A stretch of DNA of 32,586 bases, from assembly GCF_013404595.1 (NCBI RefSeq), contig NZ_JABVAX010000022.1:1-32586 (forward strand), given 5' to 3'. The stretch comes from Jannaschia marina. GTDB taxonomy: Bacteria > Pseudomonadota > Alphaproteobacteria > Rhodobacterales > Rhodobacteraceae. Numbering within the stretch: the first letter of the stretch is position 1; each line of letters starts with the position of its first letter. The notes beneath the pieces were generated by a model. The model searched no databases, was not told the DNA's origin, and worked only from the letters and a program-made list of their open reading frames with translations. Positions 24,829-32,466 of the stretch are shown piece by piece. The translations under genes and the position numbers were made by a program.

Positions 24829-26043
24829 ATGCAAGATGCCGATCTTAGCCACACCGGTGAAACCACGAGACAAACAGCCCCGGCCGGAGCGGCTCGGATC
24901 GCGGAGATCCGGCCGATCATGATCCGGGTCGGCTGGCGCAATCAACTTCTCGTCAAGGTCACGACCGAAGATGGCCTCTACGGGTGGGGCGAAAGCGGAC
25001 TGTCGGGCCGCGAGGGTGCCGTCACCGCCATGGTCGACCACTTCGCGGCCTTTCTCTTGGGTCAGGACTCCCGGCGGATCGGACGGGTCTGGCAGGAATG
25101 CTATCGCAGCCAATACTTCGAGGGCGGCCGCGTCATCACGGCCGCCCTGTCGGCCATCGACATCGCGCTGCACGATCTGCTGGGCAAACGGCTCGGCGTC
25201 CCTGTGCATCAGCTTCTCGGTGGCGCACAGCGAGAGCGTGTGCCGACGTTCGCCAGCACCATGGCGAAGACGACCGATGCGATCCTTGCCGACGTCAAGA
25301 CGCTGACCGATGCCGGCTGGACCTGCGTGCGCACCTATCCCGGCGGTTTCAACGACGAAGAGACGTTCGATCCCCGTGCCAACCTGCCCCAGACCGCCGC
25401 CGAACTGATCGCGGTTCGCGAGGCATTCGGGCCCGGCCTAACCCTGGGCGTCGACCTTCATCACCGGTACTCGGTCGCGGAGACGGCGAGCTTCTGCAAT
25501 ATGCTGCCCCCGGGCACCCTCGACTTCATCGAGGAACCGATCCGCTGCGAAACTCCCGAAGCCTATGCCAGCCTGCGGACCATGACGAACATACCCTTCG
25601 CGATCGGCGAGGAATTCTCGTCCAAGTGGGAGGCCGCGCGATATCTGGATGCGGGTCTGGCGCAATTCATGCGGCTCGACATATGCAATATCGGCGGATT
25701 CACCGAAGCGATGAAGGTCGCTGGCCTGTCCGAGCGGCACTACGTCGATCTGATGCCGCACAACCCGCTCGGGCCGGTCTGCACCGCGGCCTCGGTTCAT
25801 CTTTCGGCGGCGGTGCCGAACTTTAGCTGGTTGGAAGTGCGCCAATCGCCGGTCGAGCAACTGGGCTTCCACGACTGGGAGATCTTTCCCGTTCAGATGG
25901 AAATGGATGGACCGGATTACCGCGTGCCCGATGGCCCTGGCCTGGGCGTCGAGGTCAACGAAGAGATGATACCGGCCAAGGAAGCCGGGTTCGTCGAAAC
26001 CCCCCATCTCAAACGCCCGGACGGTTCGGTAACCAATTGGTAA
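24829..26043 (+). CDS. Enolase-superfamily acid-sugar dehydratase (galactonate dehydratase-like)
   Basis: 404 residues from the preferred ATG at 24829 (weak GAGAAAG upstream; ATGs at 24796, 24778 and 24622 are also in frame). Mandelate racemase/muconate lactonising fold: capping domain, then barrel. Metal ligands Asp209 (GVDLHHR), Glu235 (FIEEP) and Glu261 (IGEEF); catalytic histidines His211 and His311 (MPHNPLGP). The D-x-H and PHxPLGP motifs and the ending RPDGSVTNW match D-galactonate dehydratase (DgoD). The lysine strand has Arg-Thr (CVRTY) where galactonate dehydratase has Lys-Leu, so the sugar acid may differ. Expected reaction: sugar acid to 2-keto-3-deoxy acid plus water, in the cytosol. 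It heads the operon with a CUT1 transporter and an SDR. Confidence 0.85.
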   Translation: MQDADLSHTGETTRQTAPAGAARIAEIRPIMIRVGWRNQLLVKVTTEDGLYGWGESGLSGREGAVTAMVDHFAAFLLGQDSRRIGRVWQECYRSQYFEGGRVITAALSAIDIALHDLLGKRLGVPVHQLLGGAQRERVPTFASTMAKTTDAILADVKTLTDAGWTCVRTYPGGFNDEETFDPRANLPQTAAELIAVREAFGPGLTLGVDLHHRYSVAETASFCNMLPPGTLDFIEEPIRCETPEAYASLRTMTNIPFAIGEEFSSKWEAARYLDAGLAQFMRLDICNIGGFTEAMKVAGLSERHYVDLMPHNPLGPVCTAASVHLSAAVPNFSWLEVRQSPVEQLGFHDWEIFPVQMEMDGPDYRVPDGPGLGVEVNEEMIPAKEAGFVETPHLKRPDGSVTNW

Positions 26044-26092
26044 ACGACCCCTTTTCGACCCTGTTGAACGGCAACGGCCTACGGAGGACACT

Positions 26093-27325
26093 GTGAGACC
26101 CATCTCTCATCTGACGGCACTGAGCGCCCTTGCGCTCTGTTTCACGACACCCGCATTCTCGCAAAGCGTAACGCTCGAGGTCACCGCCTGGAAAGGCAAC
26201 GAGGCCGAACCTGCGGGCCTGCCCGAATTGATCGCCCACTTCGAGGAACAGCATCCCGACATCGACGTGGAACTGAACTACATCGGACGGCTCGATACTG
26301 ACACCGTCGTTCCGCCGCGCCTGCAGGGCGGGGATCCCCCCGATGTGATGATGACGGACATGCCGCTGATCGAGGTCTGGGGTATTGCGGGTCTCCTGAC
26401 CGATCTTGGGACCGACAGCGAGTGGTACGGACGCATCCCGGAAGAGCTGCAGACCGCGCTGACGTATGACGGGGCCGCCTACATCATGCCGCTCGAAGTC
26501 ATCGGTATGGGCAATTTCGTCAACATGGGCCTGCTGCGCGAGGTCGGGATCGAGGAGGCCCCGTTCACGATCGAGGATCTCGTCGCGGCCTGTGGAGCCC
26601 TGAGCGACGCCGGGATCAACCCGATGATCTTCACGGGAGGCTTTTCCGCCCCGTTGTTCCTGATCGCCAACGGGATAGAAGCGGGCGAGGTCGATCCGGC
26701 AACGCTCGGATCAGGTGACGCAACTTTCGCGGAGGATGCGGGCTTCAACACCGGCATGGACCTGGTCCGGCAACTGATGGATGCGGAGTGCTTCGATCCC
26801 GAAACGCAGGCGGGCCTCGATCCATGGAGCACCGCCCTCGCCGAGTTCCAGGGCGGCAACTTCGCGATGATGCCCCAAGGCGCGTGGAACATCACCGCGT
26901 TCAGCGAGATCGAGGGACTTGATTTCGTCTTCGCTCCGATCCCGTCCTCGCAGGACAGCGGCGTTGCGCTCGACCTTTTCGGCATCGGCTGGTCGATCGC
27001 GTCCGGAAGTGAAAACCAGGATGCCGCACGTACTTTCGTGAACTGGTTTGCACAGCCGGAGCAGATCCAGGTGGTGATCGAGGCGGAAGCCGCCTACTCG
27101 CCGTTCGATGATGGAGCCAGCGGCACCCCGGATCTGGCCGCTCCCTACGACGCGGCGCGAGAAGCGGGCGGCATCATCAACTATCCCTTCGCGCTGCTGC
27201 AATGGCCGAAGCCGCTTGAAGCCGAGATCTGGGACAGCTTGACCGGCTTCCTTCTCAACCCCGACCGCGGCAATGCCGAGGTGCTCGAGCGTTGGGACGA
27301 GGCGGTCGAAGACGCCGACTTCTGA
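26093..27325 (+). CDS. Carbohydrate ABC transporter substrate-binding protein (CUT1, family 1)
   Basis: 410 residues, translated from a GTG at 26093 with GGAGGA just upstream. Signal peptide 1-23 (ends TTPAFS), then VTLEVTAWKGNEAEPAGLPELIAHFEEQHPDIDVELNYIG, the inter-lobe segment PEELQTALTYDGAAYIMPLEVIGMGNFVNM, and FQGGNFAMMPQGAWNITAF, all typical of CUT1 sugar receptors. Ligand: an oligosaccharide, glycoside or sugar acid; the neighbouring dehydratase makes a uronic/aldonic acid or its glycoside attractive. It is followed by a strong hairpin and two permeases but no ATPase gene. Confidence 0.92.
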   Translation: MRPISHLTALSALALCFTTPAFSQSVTLEVTAWKGNEAEPAGLPELIAHFEEQHPDIDVELNYIGRLDTDTVVPPRLQGGDPPDVMMTDMPLIEVWGIAGLLTDLGTDSEWYGRIPEELQTALTYDGAAYIMPLEVIGMGNFVNMGLLREVGIEEAPFTIEDLVAACGALSDAGINPMIFTGGFSAPLFLIANGIEAGEVDPATLGSGDATFAEDAGFNTGMDLVRQLMDAECFDPETQAGLDPWSTALAEFQGGNFAMMPQGAWNITAFSEIEGLDFVFAPIPSSQDSGVALDLFGIGWSIASGSENQDAARTFVNWFAQPEQIQVVIEAEAAYSPFDDGASGTPDLAAPYDAAREAGGIINYPFALLQWPKPLEAEIWDSLTGFLLNPDRGNAEVLERWDEAVEDADF

Positions 27326-27337
27326 TCCCGGTTCAAT

Positions 27338-27367
27338 GGCCCGGCACTGGATGTCTTCTGCCGGGCC
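27338..27367 (+). other. Strong intercistronic stem-loop after the CUT1 binding protein
   Basis: GGCCCGGCA (27338-27346) and TGCCGGGCC (27359-27367) form a perfect 9-bp stem with a 12-base loop, in the 68-base gap before permease 1. No T-run. It is the fourth example in this window of a hairpin directly after an exported binding-protein gene. Confidence 0.75.
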
Positions 27368-27393
27368 GCCCTTTCAAAGCCTGGACAACCAAG

Positions 27394-28260
27394 ATGCTTT
27401 CGAGACGGTCCTTCTTCCTCTTCACCCTTCCCGCGTCGATCGTATTGGGTCTCTTCTTCGTCTATCCGATCGCATTGACGCTCCAGTTGAGTTTCACCAA
27501 TTCGACCGGCGTGGGAGAGGCCGACTGGATCGGCTGGCGCAATTACGAACGCATCGTGAGCCGGGATCGCTACCCCGAGGCGCTCTGGACCACGATCAAG
27601 TTCACCCTCGTCGTCGTGACGGTCCAGACACTCGCCGGCCTCGTGCTGGCTGCCCTGCTTCACCGTCTGCCCGCGATCCGCAATTTCTGCCGCGCAGCCC
27701 TGTTCACGCCCGCGATGATGTCCTTCGTCGTGGTCGGCTACGTCTGGCAGTTCATCTATTCCCCCTTTTCGGGCGGACTGAATTCCCTGCTTCGCGGGGC
27801 CGGACTCGACGACTGGACCTGGGGTTGGCTCGGCGATCCGGACACCGCCCTCTATGCGATCGCACTGGCACATATCTGGATGTTCGTCGGCTACACGACG
27901 GCGATCTTCCTTGCCGGCTACGCCAATATTCCCGACGACATCGAGGAGGCAGGACGGCTGGACGGGGCATCGTCGTTTCAGCGGTTCCGCTATCTCGAGA
28001 TCCCGCTTCTCGCGCCATCCTTCACGATCAACGTCATGCTCTCGACGATCGGCACGCTCAAGACATTCGAACTGCCTTTCATCATGACGCGCGGCGGACC
28101 GGACGGTGCGACAAGAACGCTCAGCCTCGAGATCATCGATCAGCTCTTCGGCAACTACCGTTTCGGTTTCGCCTCATCGCTGTCGATCATCATGCTTATT
28201 ATCGTGATCGCGGTGGCATTCGTACAGAACCGCTACCTCCGCAAAAGGGAACTCCGCTGA
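27394..28260 (+). CDS. CUT1 sugar ABC transporter permease 1 (MalF/UgpA type)
   Basis: 288 residues with six membrane helices. The N-terminal helix FFLFTLPASIVLGLFFVYPIALTLQLSFTN is typical, and the EAA motif that docks on the ATPase reads IEEAGRLDGASSFQRFRYLEIPLLAP. The ATG at 27394 is chosen because the protein then starts at the usual short cytoplasmic tail; the ribosome-binding site is weak, and an open frame upstream overlaps the hairpin. Its stop overlaps the next ATG (TGATG). Confidence 0.92.
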   Translation: MLSRRSFFLFTLPASIVLGLFFVYPIALTLQLSFTNSTGVGEADWIGWRNYERIVSRDRYPEALWTTIKFTLVVVTVQTLAGLVLAALLHRLPAIRNFCRAALFTPAMMSFVVVGYVWQFIYSPFSGGLNSLLRGAGLDDWTWGWLGDPDTALYAIALAHIWMFVGYTTAIFLAGYANIPDDIEEAGRLDGASSFQRFRYLEIPLLAPSFTINVMLSTIGTLKTFELPFIMTRGGPDGATRTLSLEIIDQLFGNYRFGFASSLSIIMLIIVIAVAFVQNRYLRKRELR

Positions 28261-29090
28261 TGACGACCGCGATCCGGCAATTGCACGGCGTTCTGGTTCA
28301 CGCCGCCGTCCTGGCCCTCGTGCTGCTGATGCTGACGCCGCTTCTCTATATGCTGACGATGTCGTTCCGCACGGGCACCGAGATCGCCGAACACCCCCTC
28401 GGCCTGCCGACCGAACTCGCATGGGAGAACTATACCAGGGCCTTCGCCTCGATGAACTACCTCCGCTCAGTCGCGAACTCCATCGGCATCACCGTTTCGG
28501 TCACGGTCCTCACCGCGCTGTTCGGCTCCATGGCCGCGTTTCCGTTGGCCCGCAACTCGACACCCGCGGCACGGATCTTCATCATGCTCGTTGCCCTGGG
28601 TCTGGCGACACCGAACTTCGTGACGATCACGCCCATCTTCGTGATCTTCCGCGATCTCGGTCTTCTCGACACCTACCCGGGCATCATCCTGGCCTTCACG
28701 GCCCTCAATCTGCCGTTGGCGGTGTTTTTCTACGTCGGTTTCATCGGCTCGATCCCAAAGGATCTGCTCGAGGCCGCGAAGCTCGACAACTGCAGTGACT
28801 GGCAGATCTTCTGGCACATCATTCGCCCTCTCCTCGGCCCGGCGACGGCAACGCTTTCGCTCTTCGTGATGCTGATGGTCTGGAACGATTTCACCTACCC
28901 TCTCCTGCTGCTGACGGACCGGGAGAAATTCACCGTTACGATCTCGGTCTATCGCTTCGTCGGCAATCAAAACATTCAACCCGACATGCTGTTCCCGGCC
29001 GCGGTTCTGGGCTCTTTGCCGCTGCTGGTGCTGTTCGTCGTGTTCCAGCGGCGTATCGTAGCGGGCGTGACGGCCGGAGCGGTGAAATGA
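28260..29090 (+). CDS. CUT1 sugar ABC transporter permease 2 (MalG/UgpE type)
   Basis: 276 residues, six helices. Starts with a membrane segment VLVHAAVLALVLLMLTPLLYMLTMSFRTGTEI, continues with SIGITVSVTVLTALFGSMAAFPLARN, and carries the docking motif LLEAAKLDNCSDWQIFWHIIRPLLGP. The ATG at 28260 shares one base with the stop of permease 1, and its own stop overlaps the SDR start (ATGA). It pairs with permease 1; the ATPase must come from elsewhere in the genome, as is known for shared MsmK/UgpC-type ATPases. Confidence 0.93.
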   Translation: MTTAIRQLHGVLVHAAVLALVLLMLTPLLYMLTMSFRTGTEIAEHPLGLPTELAWENYTRAFASMNYLRSVANSIGITVSVTVLTALFGSMAAFPLARNSTPAARIFIMLVALGLATPNFVTITPIFVIFRDLGLLDTYPGIILAFTALNLPLAVFFYVGFIGSIPKDLLEAAKLDNCSDWQIFWHIIRPLLGPATATLSLFVMLMVWNDFTYPLLLLTDREKFTVTISVYRFVGNQNIQPDMLFPAAVLGSLPLLVLFVVFQRRIVAGVTAGAVK

Positions 29091-29842
29091 GCGAACTCCG
29101 GGGACGCGTGATCGCGGTGACAGGGGCCGGTGCGGGCATCGGCCTCGGTATCCTGTGGGCCGCGCGATTGGCGGGCGCGACCGCCTACGGGCTCGATCGG
29201 ACGCCAGAGGGCCTCGAAGCCATCCGCAGCGCCGGTGGTCACCCGATAAGGGCGGACGTGCGCGATACCGCCGCGCTCGAGGCGGCCGTCGAACATGTCG
29301 CAACCGACGCCGGCCGCCTGGACGGACTGGTCAACAATGCGGGCGTGACACTGACGGCCCCTTTTCTCGACGCGGAAGTCGCGATGTGGGACAGACTCTG
29401 GGAGACCAATCAACGCTCGGTTCTGGTCGGTTGCCGGGCGGCCGCGCGCATCATGGTCCGCGATGGTCGGCGCGGGGCATTGGTCAACATCGCCTCCGTC
29501 CACGCGGCCGCCAGCGATCGCGGATACGAGGGCTATGCCGCGACGAAGGCCGCTATCGTCGCCATGACCCGCGCCATGTCCTGGAGCCTGGGGCACCATG
29601 GCATACGCGCCAATTCCCTGTCGCCCGGCCTGACCCTCACCGACGAAGTGGCACGGGTTGCCGCCACTCCGGAAAACGCGGAACGCTTCGCGGGATGGCA
29701 TGCCGATGGCAGGACGGCGACGGTCGAGGAAATCGCGCAACTTGCGGTCTTCCTGCTCTCCGACGCTTCTGCGGCCCTGACCGGCACCGACCTGATCGCC
29801 GATCACGGCACCTTGGCCCGGCTCTGTGATTTGAAGGCCTGA
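29087..29842 (+). CDS. SDR-family NAD(P)-dependent oxidoreductase
   Basis: 251 residues. Cofactor loop TGAGAGIG (12-19), NNAG (83-86), Asn108, Ser137, Tyr150 and Lys154 are present. An acidic residue after the second strand (GLDRTP, Asp37) suggests NAD. Its start overlaps the permease stop, so it is co-translated with the transporter. With the galactonate-dehydratase-like enzyme at the head of the same operon, it could oxidise either the incoming sugar (before dehydration) or the 2-keto-3-deoxy acid (after it), as in non-phosphorylated sugar-acid pathways. Last gene of the island. Confidence 0.92.
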   Translation: MSELRGRVIAVTGAGAGIGLGILWAARLAGATAYGLDRTPEGLEAIRSAGGHPIRADVRDTAALEAAVEHVATDAGRLDGLVNNAGVTLTAPFLDAEVAMWDRLWETNQRSVLVGCRAAARIMVRDGRRGALVNIASVHAAASDRGYEGYAATKAAIVAMTRAMSWSLGHHGIRANSLSPGLTLTDEVARVAATPENAERFAGWHADGRTATVEEIAQLAVFLLSDASAALTGTDLIADHGTLARLCDLKA

Positions 29843-30287
29843 CGGAGGGGCCTATTGATCCACGTCGGCATCCGGAGCGAGGCCGGTATCGATCAACATG
29901 GCTGTCATGAGGGCGAGCGGCAGGGTCGAGCGTAGTGGCGGCGTCTTCATCAATCGAAGCGGTCCGCACCGGCGCGCCCCGGCACGAGGCCCATACCGAT
30001 CGCATCGGCCACCGCCTTCATCGAAACCAGTCCCCTGAAGCTCTCCGAGTTTCCTAGACACATGTCAGGTCGGCGAAGAACATCGCGCGCGGCACAAAAT
30101 TGCGACCCTCTCCCTGTAAATCTCATCCGATTACTTCCCGTTTCTTCCCCGCTCTCCCGGCGTCGAACCAAGTGAAACGGGGTGTCGCATCATGTGAATA
30201 CGTACAACAGACGGAAACGCACGCCCCCTTCCCCGGCCCCCGCATATCGCCTATCCTGAGGCCAACCATACAAGATAGAGCAGTCCG
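29843..30287. other. Intergenic region between island and parE
   Basis: 445 bases. Minus-strand frames contain short protein-like stretches (for example SMKAVADAIGMGLVPGRAGADRFD, ending near 29950, and MTAMLIDTGLAPDADVDQ, ending near 29852), but they are in different frames and have no gene structure I recognise; they may be decayed coding remnants. The parE promoter must lie in the right-hand part; no confident -35/-10 pair was seen and no strong terminator follows the SDR. Confidence 0.4.
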
Positions 30288-32246
30288 ATGCCCGACGACC
30301 TTCTGAAAGGGGCCGAGCCCGAAACCTACGATGCCTCCTCCATCGAGGTGCTGGAGGGGCTGGAACCCGTCCGCAAGCGCCCCGGCATGTATATCGGCGG
30401 CACCGACGAACGCGCGTTGCACCACATGGTCGCGGAAGTCCTCGACAACTCCATGGACGAGGCCGTCGCCGGTCACGCCAACCGCATCGAGGTCGAGCTG
30501 CACGCCGATGGCGCGATCACCGTCCGCGACAACGGCCGCGGCATCCCGATCGACCCGCATCCGAAGTTCCCCGACAAATCCGCCCTCGAAGTCATCCTCT
30601 GCACGCTCCACGCCGGCGGCAAGTTCTCGGGCAAGGCCTACCAGACGAGCGGAGGCCTCCATGGCGTCGGGGCCTCCGTCGTCAACGCGCTCTCCGACAG
30701 CATGGTCGTCCAGGTCGCCCGCGACCGGGAGCTCTGGGAGCAGCGCTTCTCCCGCGGCCTGCCTCTCGGCCCGGTCGAGAAGGTCGGCGCGGCCCCGAAC
30801 CGGCGCGGCACCACCGTGACCTTCCACGCCGATGCCGACATCTTCGGCAGCCACAAGCTCAAGCCCGCCCGCCTCTTCAAGTCGATCCGCTCCAAGGCCT
30901 ATCTCTTCTCGGGGGTGGAGATCCGCTGGAAGTCCGAGATCGACGACGGCGAGACGCCCACGCAGGCCACCTTCCACTTCCCCGGCGGCCTCTCCGACTA
31001 CCTCTCGGAAACGCTCGGCACCGCCTCCACCTACGCCGACACCGCCTTCGCGGGCACCGTCGACTTCCAGGAGAAGTTCGGGGAGCCGGGCAAGGTCGAA
31101 TGGGCGATCAACTGGACGCCCGCGCGCGACGGCTTCATCCAGTCCTACTGCAACACCGTGCCCACGCCCGAGGGCGGCACCCATGTCGCCGGCTTCTGGG
31201 CGGCGATCCTCAAGGGCATCAAGGCCTACGGGGAACTCGCCAACAACAAGAAGGCCGCGCAGATCACCCGCGACGACCTCCTCTCCGGCGGCTGCGCCCT
31301 CGTCTCCTGCTTCATCGCCGAGCCCGCCTTCGTCGGCCAGACGAAGGACCGCCTCTCGACCGAGGCCGCCCAGAAGATGACCGAAGGGGCCGTGCGCGAC
31401 CGCTTCGACAACTGGCTCGCCTCCGACACCAAGGCCGCCGGGGCCATCCTCGACTTCCTCGTCCTCCGCGCCGAGGAGCGCCTGCGCCGCCGGCAGGAGA
31501 AGGAGACCGCCCGCAAATCCGCCACCAAGAAACTGCGCCTGCCCGGCAAGCTGGTCGATTGCTCGGCGAACGCCCGCGAGGGCACGGAGCTTTTCATCGT
31601 CGAGGGCGACAGTGCGGGCGGCTCCGCCAAGATGGCCCGCGACCGCAAGACCCAGGCGCTCCTGCCGCTCCGGGGCAAGATCCTGAACGTCCTCGGCGCG
31701 GCCTCCGGCAAGCTCTCCTCCAACGCCGAGATCTCCGACCTCTCCCAGGCGCTCGGCTGCGGCCTCGGCACGAAGTTCAACATCGACGACCTGCGCTACG
31801 ACAAGATCATCATCATGACCGACGCGGACGTCGACGGGGCCCACATCGCCGCGCTCCTGATGACGTTCTTCTTCAGCCAGATGCGCCCGATGATCGACGC
31901 GGGCCACCTCTACCTCGCTTGCCCGCCCCTCTACCGCCTGACACAAGGCTCGAAGCGCGTCTATTGCATCGACGAGATCGAGCGCGACGCCTGGCTACAG
32001 AAGGGCCTCGGCGGGAAAGGCAAGATCGACGTCAGCCGCTTCAAGGGCCTCGGCGAGATGGACGCGAAGGACCTGAAGGAAACCACCATGGACCCGGCCT
32101 CGCGCAAGCTGATCCGCGTGACGGTCGACGAGGACGCCCCGGGCGAGACCGGCGACCTCGTGGAGCGGCTGATGGGGAAGAAGCCGGAGCTGCGGTTTCA
32201 GTATATCTCGGAGAACGCCCGGTTTGCGGGGGAGTTGGATGTTTGA
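30288..32246 (+). CDS. parE: DNA topoisomerase IV subunit B
   Basis: 652 residues, full length. The GHKL ATPase domain has the N-box VAEVLDNSMDEA (Glu50, Asn54), DNGRGIP (81-87) and the GGLHGVGASVVNALS lid. The transducer domain follows, then the TOPRIM domain with FIVEGDSAGGSAKMARDRKTQALLPLRGKILNV and the metal-binding TDADVDGAHI. ParE with ParC separates linked daughter chromosomes. Length and the absence of the GyrB insertions favour ParE over GyrB. This is a core gene: its third codon positions are nearly all G or C. It is transcribed alone as far as seen; the next gene is a broken HEPN-domain gene. Confidence 0.95.
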   Translation: MPDDLLKGAEPETYDASSIEVLEGLEPVRKRPGMYIGGTDERALHHMVAEVLDNSMDEAVAGHANRIEVELHADGAITVRDNGRGIPIDPHPKFPDKSALEVILCTLHAGGKFSGKAYQTSGGLHGVGASVVNALSDSMVVQVARDRELWEQRFSRGLPLGPVEKVGAAPNRRGTTVTFHADADIFGSHKLKPARLFKSIRSKAYLFSGVEIRWKSEIDDGETPTQATFHFPGGLSDYLSETLGTASTYADTAFAGTVDFQEKFGEPGKVEWAINWTPARDGFIQSYCNTVPTPEGGTHVAGFWAAILKGIKAYGELANNKKAAQITRDDLLSGGCALVSCFIAEPAFVGQTKDRLSTEAAQKMTEGAVRDRFDNWLASDTKAAGAILDFLVLRAEERLRRRQEKETARKSATKKLRLPGKLVDCSANAREGTELFIVEGDSAGGSAKMARDRKTQALLPLRGKILNVLGAASGKLSSNAEISDLSQALGCGLGTKFNIDDLRYDKIIIMTDADVDGAHIAALLMTFFFSQMRPMIDAGHLYLACPPLYRLTQGSKRVYCIDEIERDAWLQKGLGGKGKIDVSRFKGLGEMDAKDLKETTMDPASRKLIRVTVDEDAPGETGDLVERLMGKKPELRFQYISENARFAGELDV

Positions 32247-32270
32247 ATTCGCCTAGCCACCCTGCGAATT
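32246..32270 (+). terminator. Possible parE terminator hairpin
   Basis: AATTCGC (32246-32252) pairs with GCGAATT (32264-32270) around an 11-base loop, starting at the last base of the parE stop codon. No T-run follows, so its strength as terminator is uncertain. Confidence 0.35.
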
Positions 32271-32272
32271 GT

Positions 32273-32466
32273 GTGAAGACACGAAGTTCGATCTGGAGAA
32301 TGTATAGAGATGCGGCTGACCAAGACTATCTGTTCGCCAGATTCGGCGCTCGTTCAAACTGCTTGTATCATTTTTGGTGGAATGCCCAGCAAGCACTTGA
32401 GAAGTATTTAAAGGCCATACTGCTCCTGAACGGCGCGCCTACAAAGAACTACGGGCACAGTATTGG
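32273..32466 (+). pseudogene. HEPN-domain protein, truncated by IS3-family insertion
   Basis: The segment MYRDAADQDYLFARFGARSNCLYHFWWNAQQALEKYLKAILLLNGAPTKNYGHSI has the hallmarks of a HEPN domain (A-x-x-D-Y ... QALEKYLKA-L-LN ... GH). HEPN proteins are often RNases or toxins paired with a nucleotidyltransferase. The start is uncertain: GTG at 32273 or ATG at 32300, neither with a good ribosome-binding site. Host sequence ends after His-Ser-Ile; beyond it the frame reads through the IS end to a stop at 32542, adding an unrelated tail. The later part of the domain, where the R-x4-6-H catalytic motif usually lies, is lost. Confidence 0.72.

Noticed and set aside
30123..31946. 607-codon minus-strand frame opposite parE
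   Set aside because: Antisense shadow of parE; composition is biased to Gly, Ala, Val, Glu and Asp, and no domain is visible.
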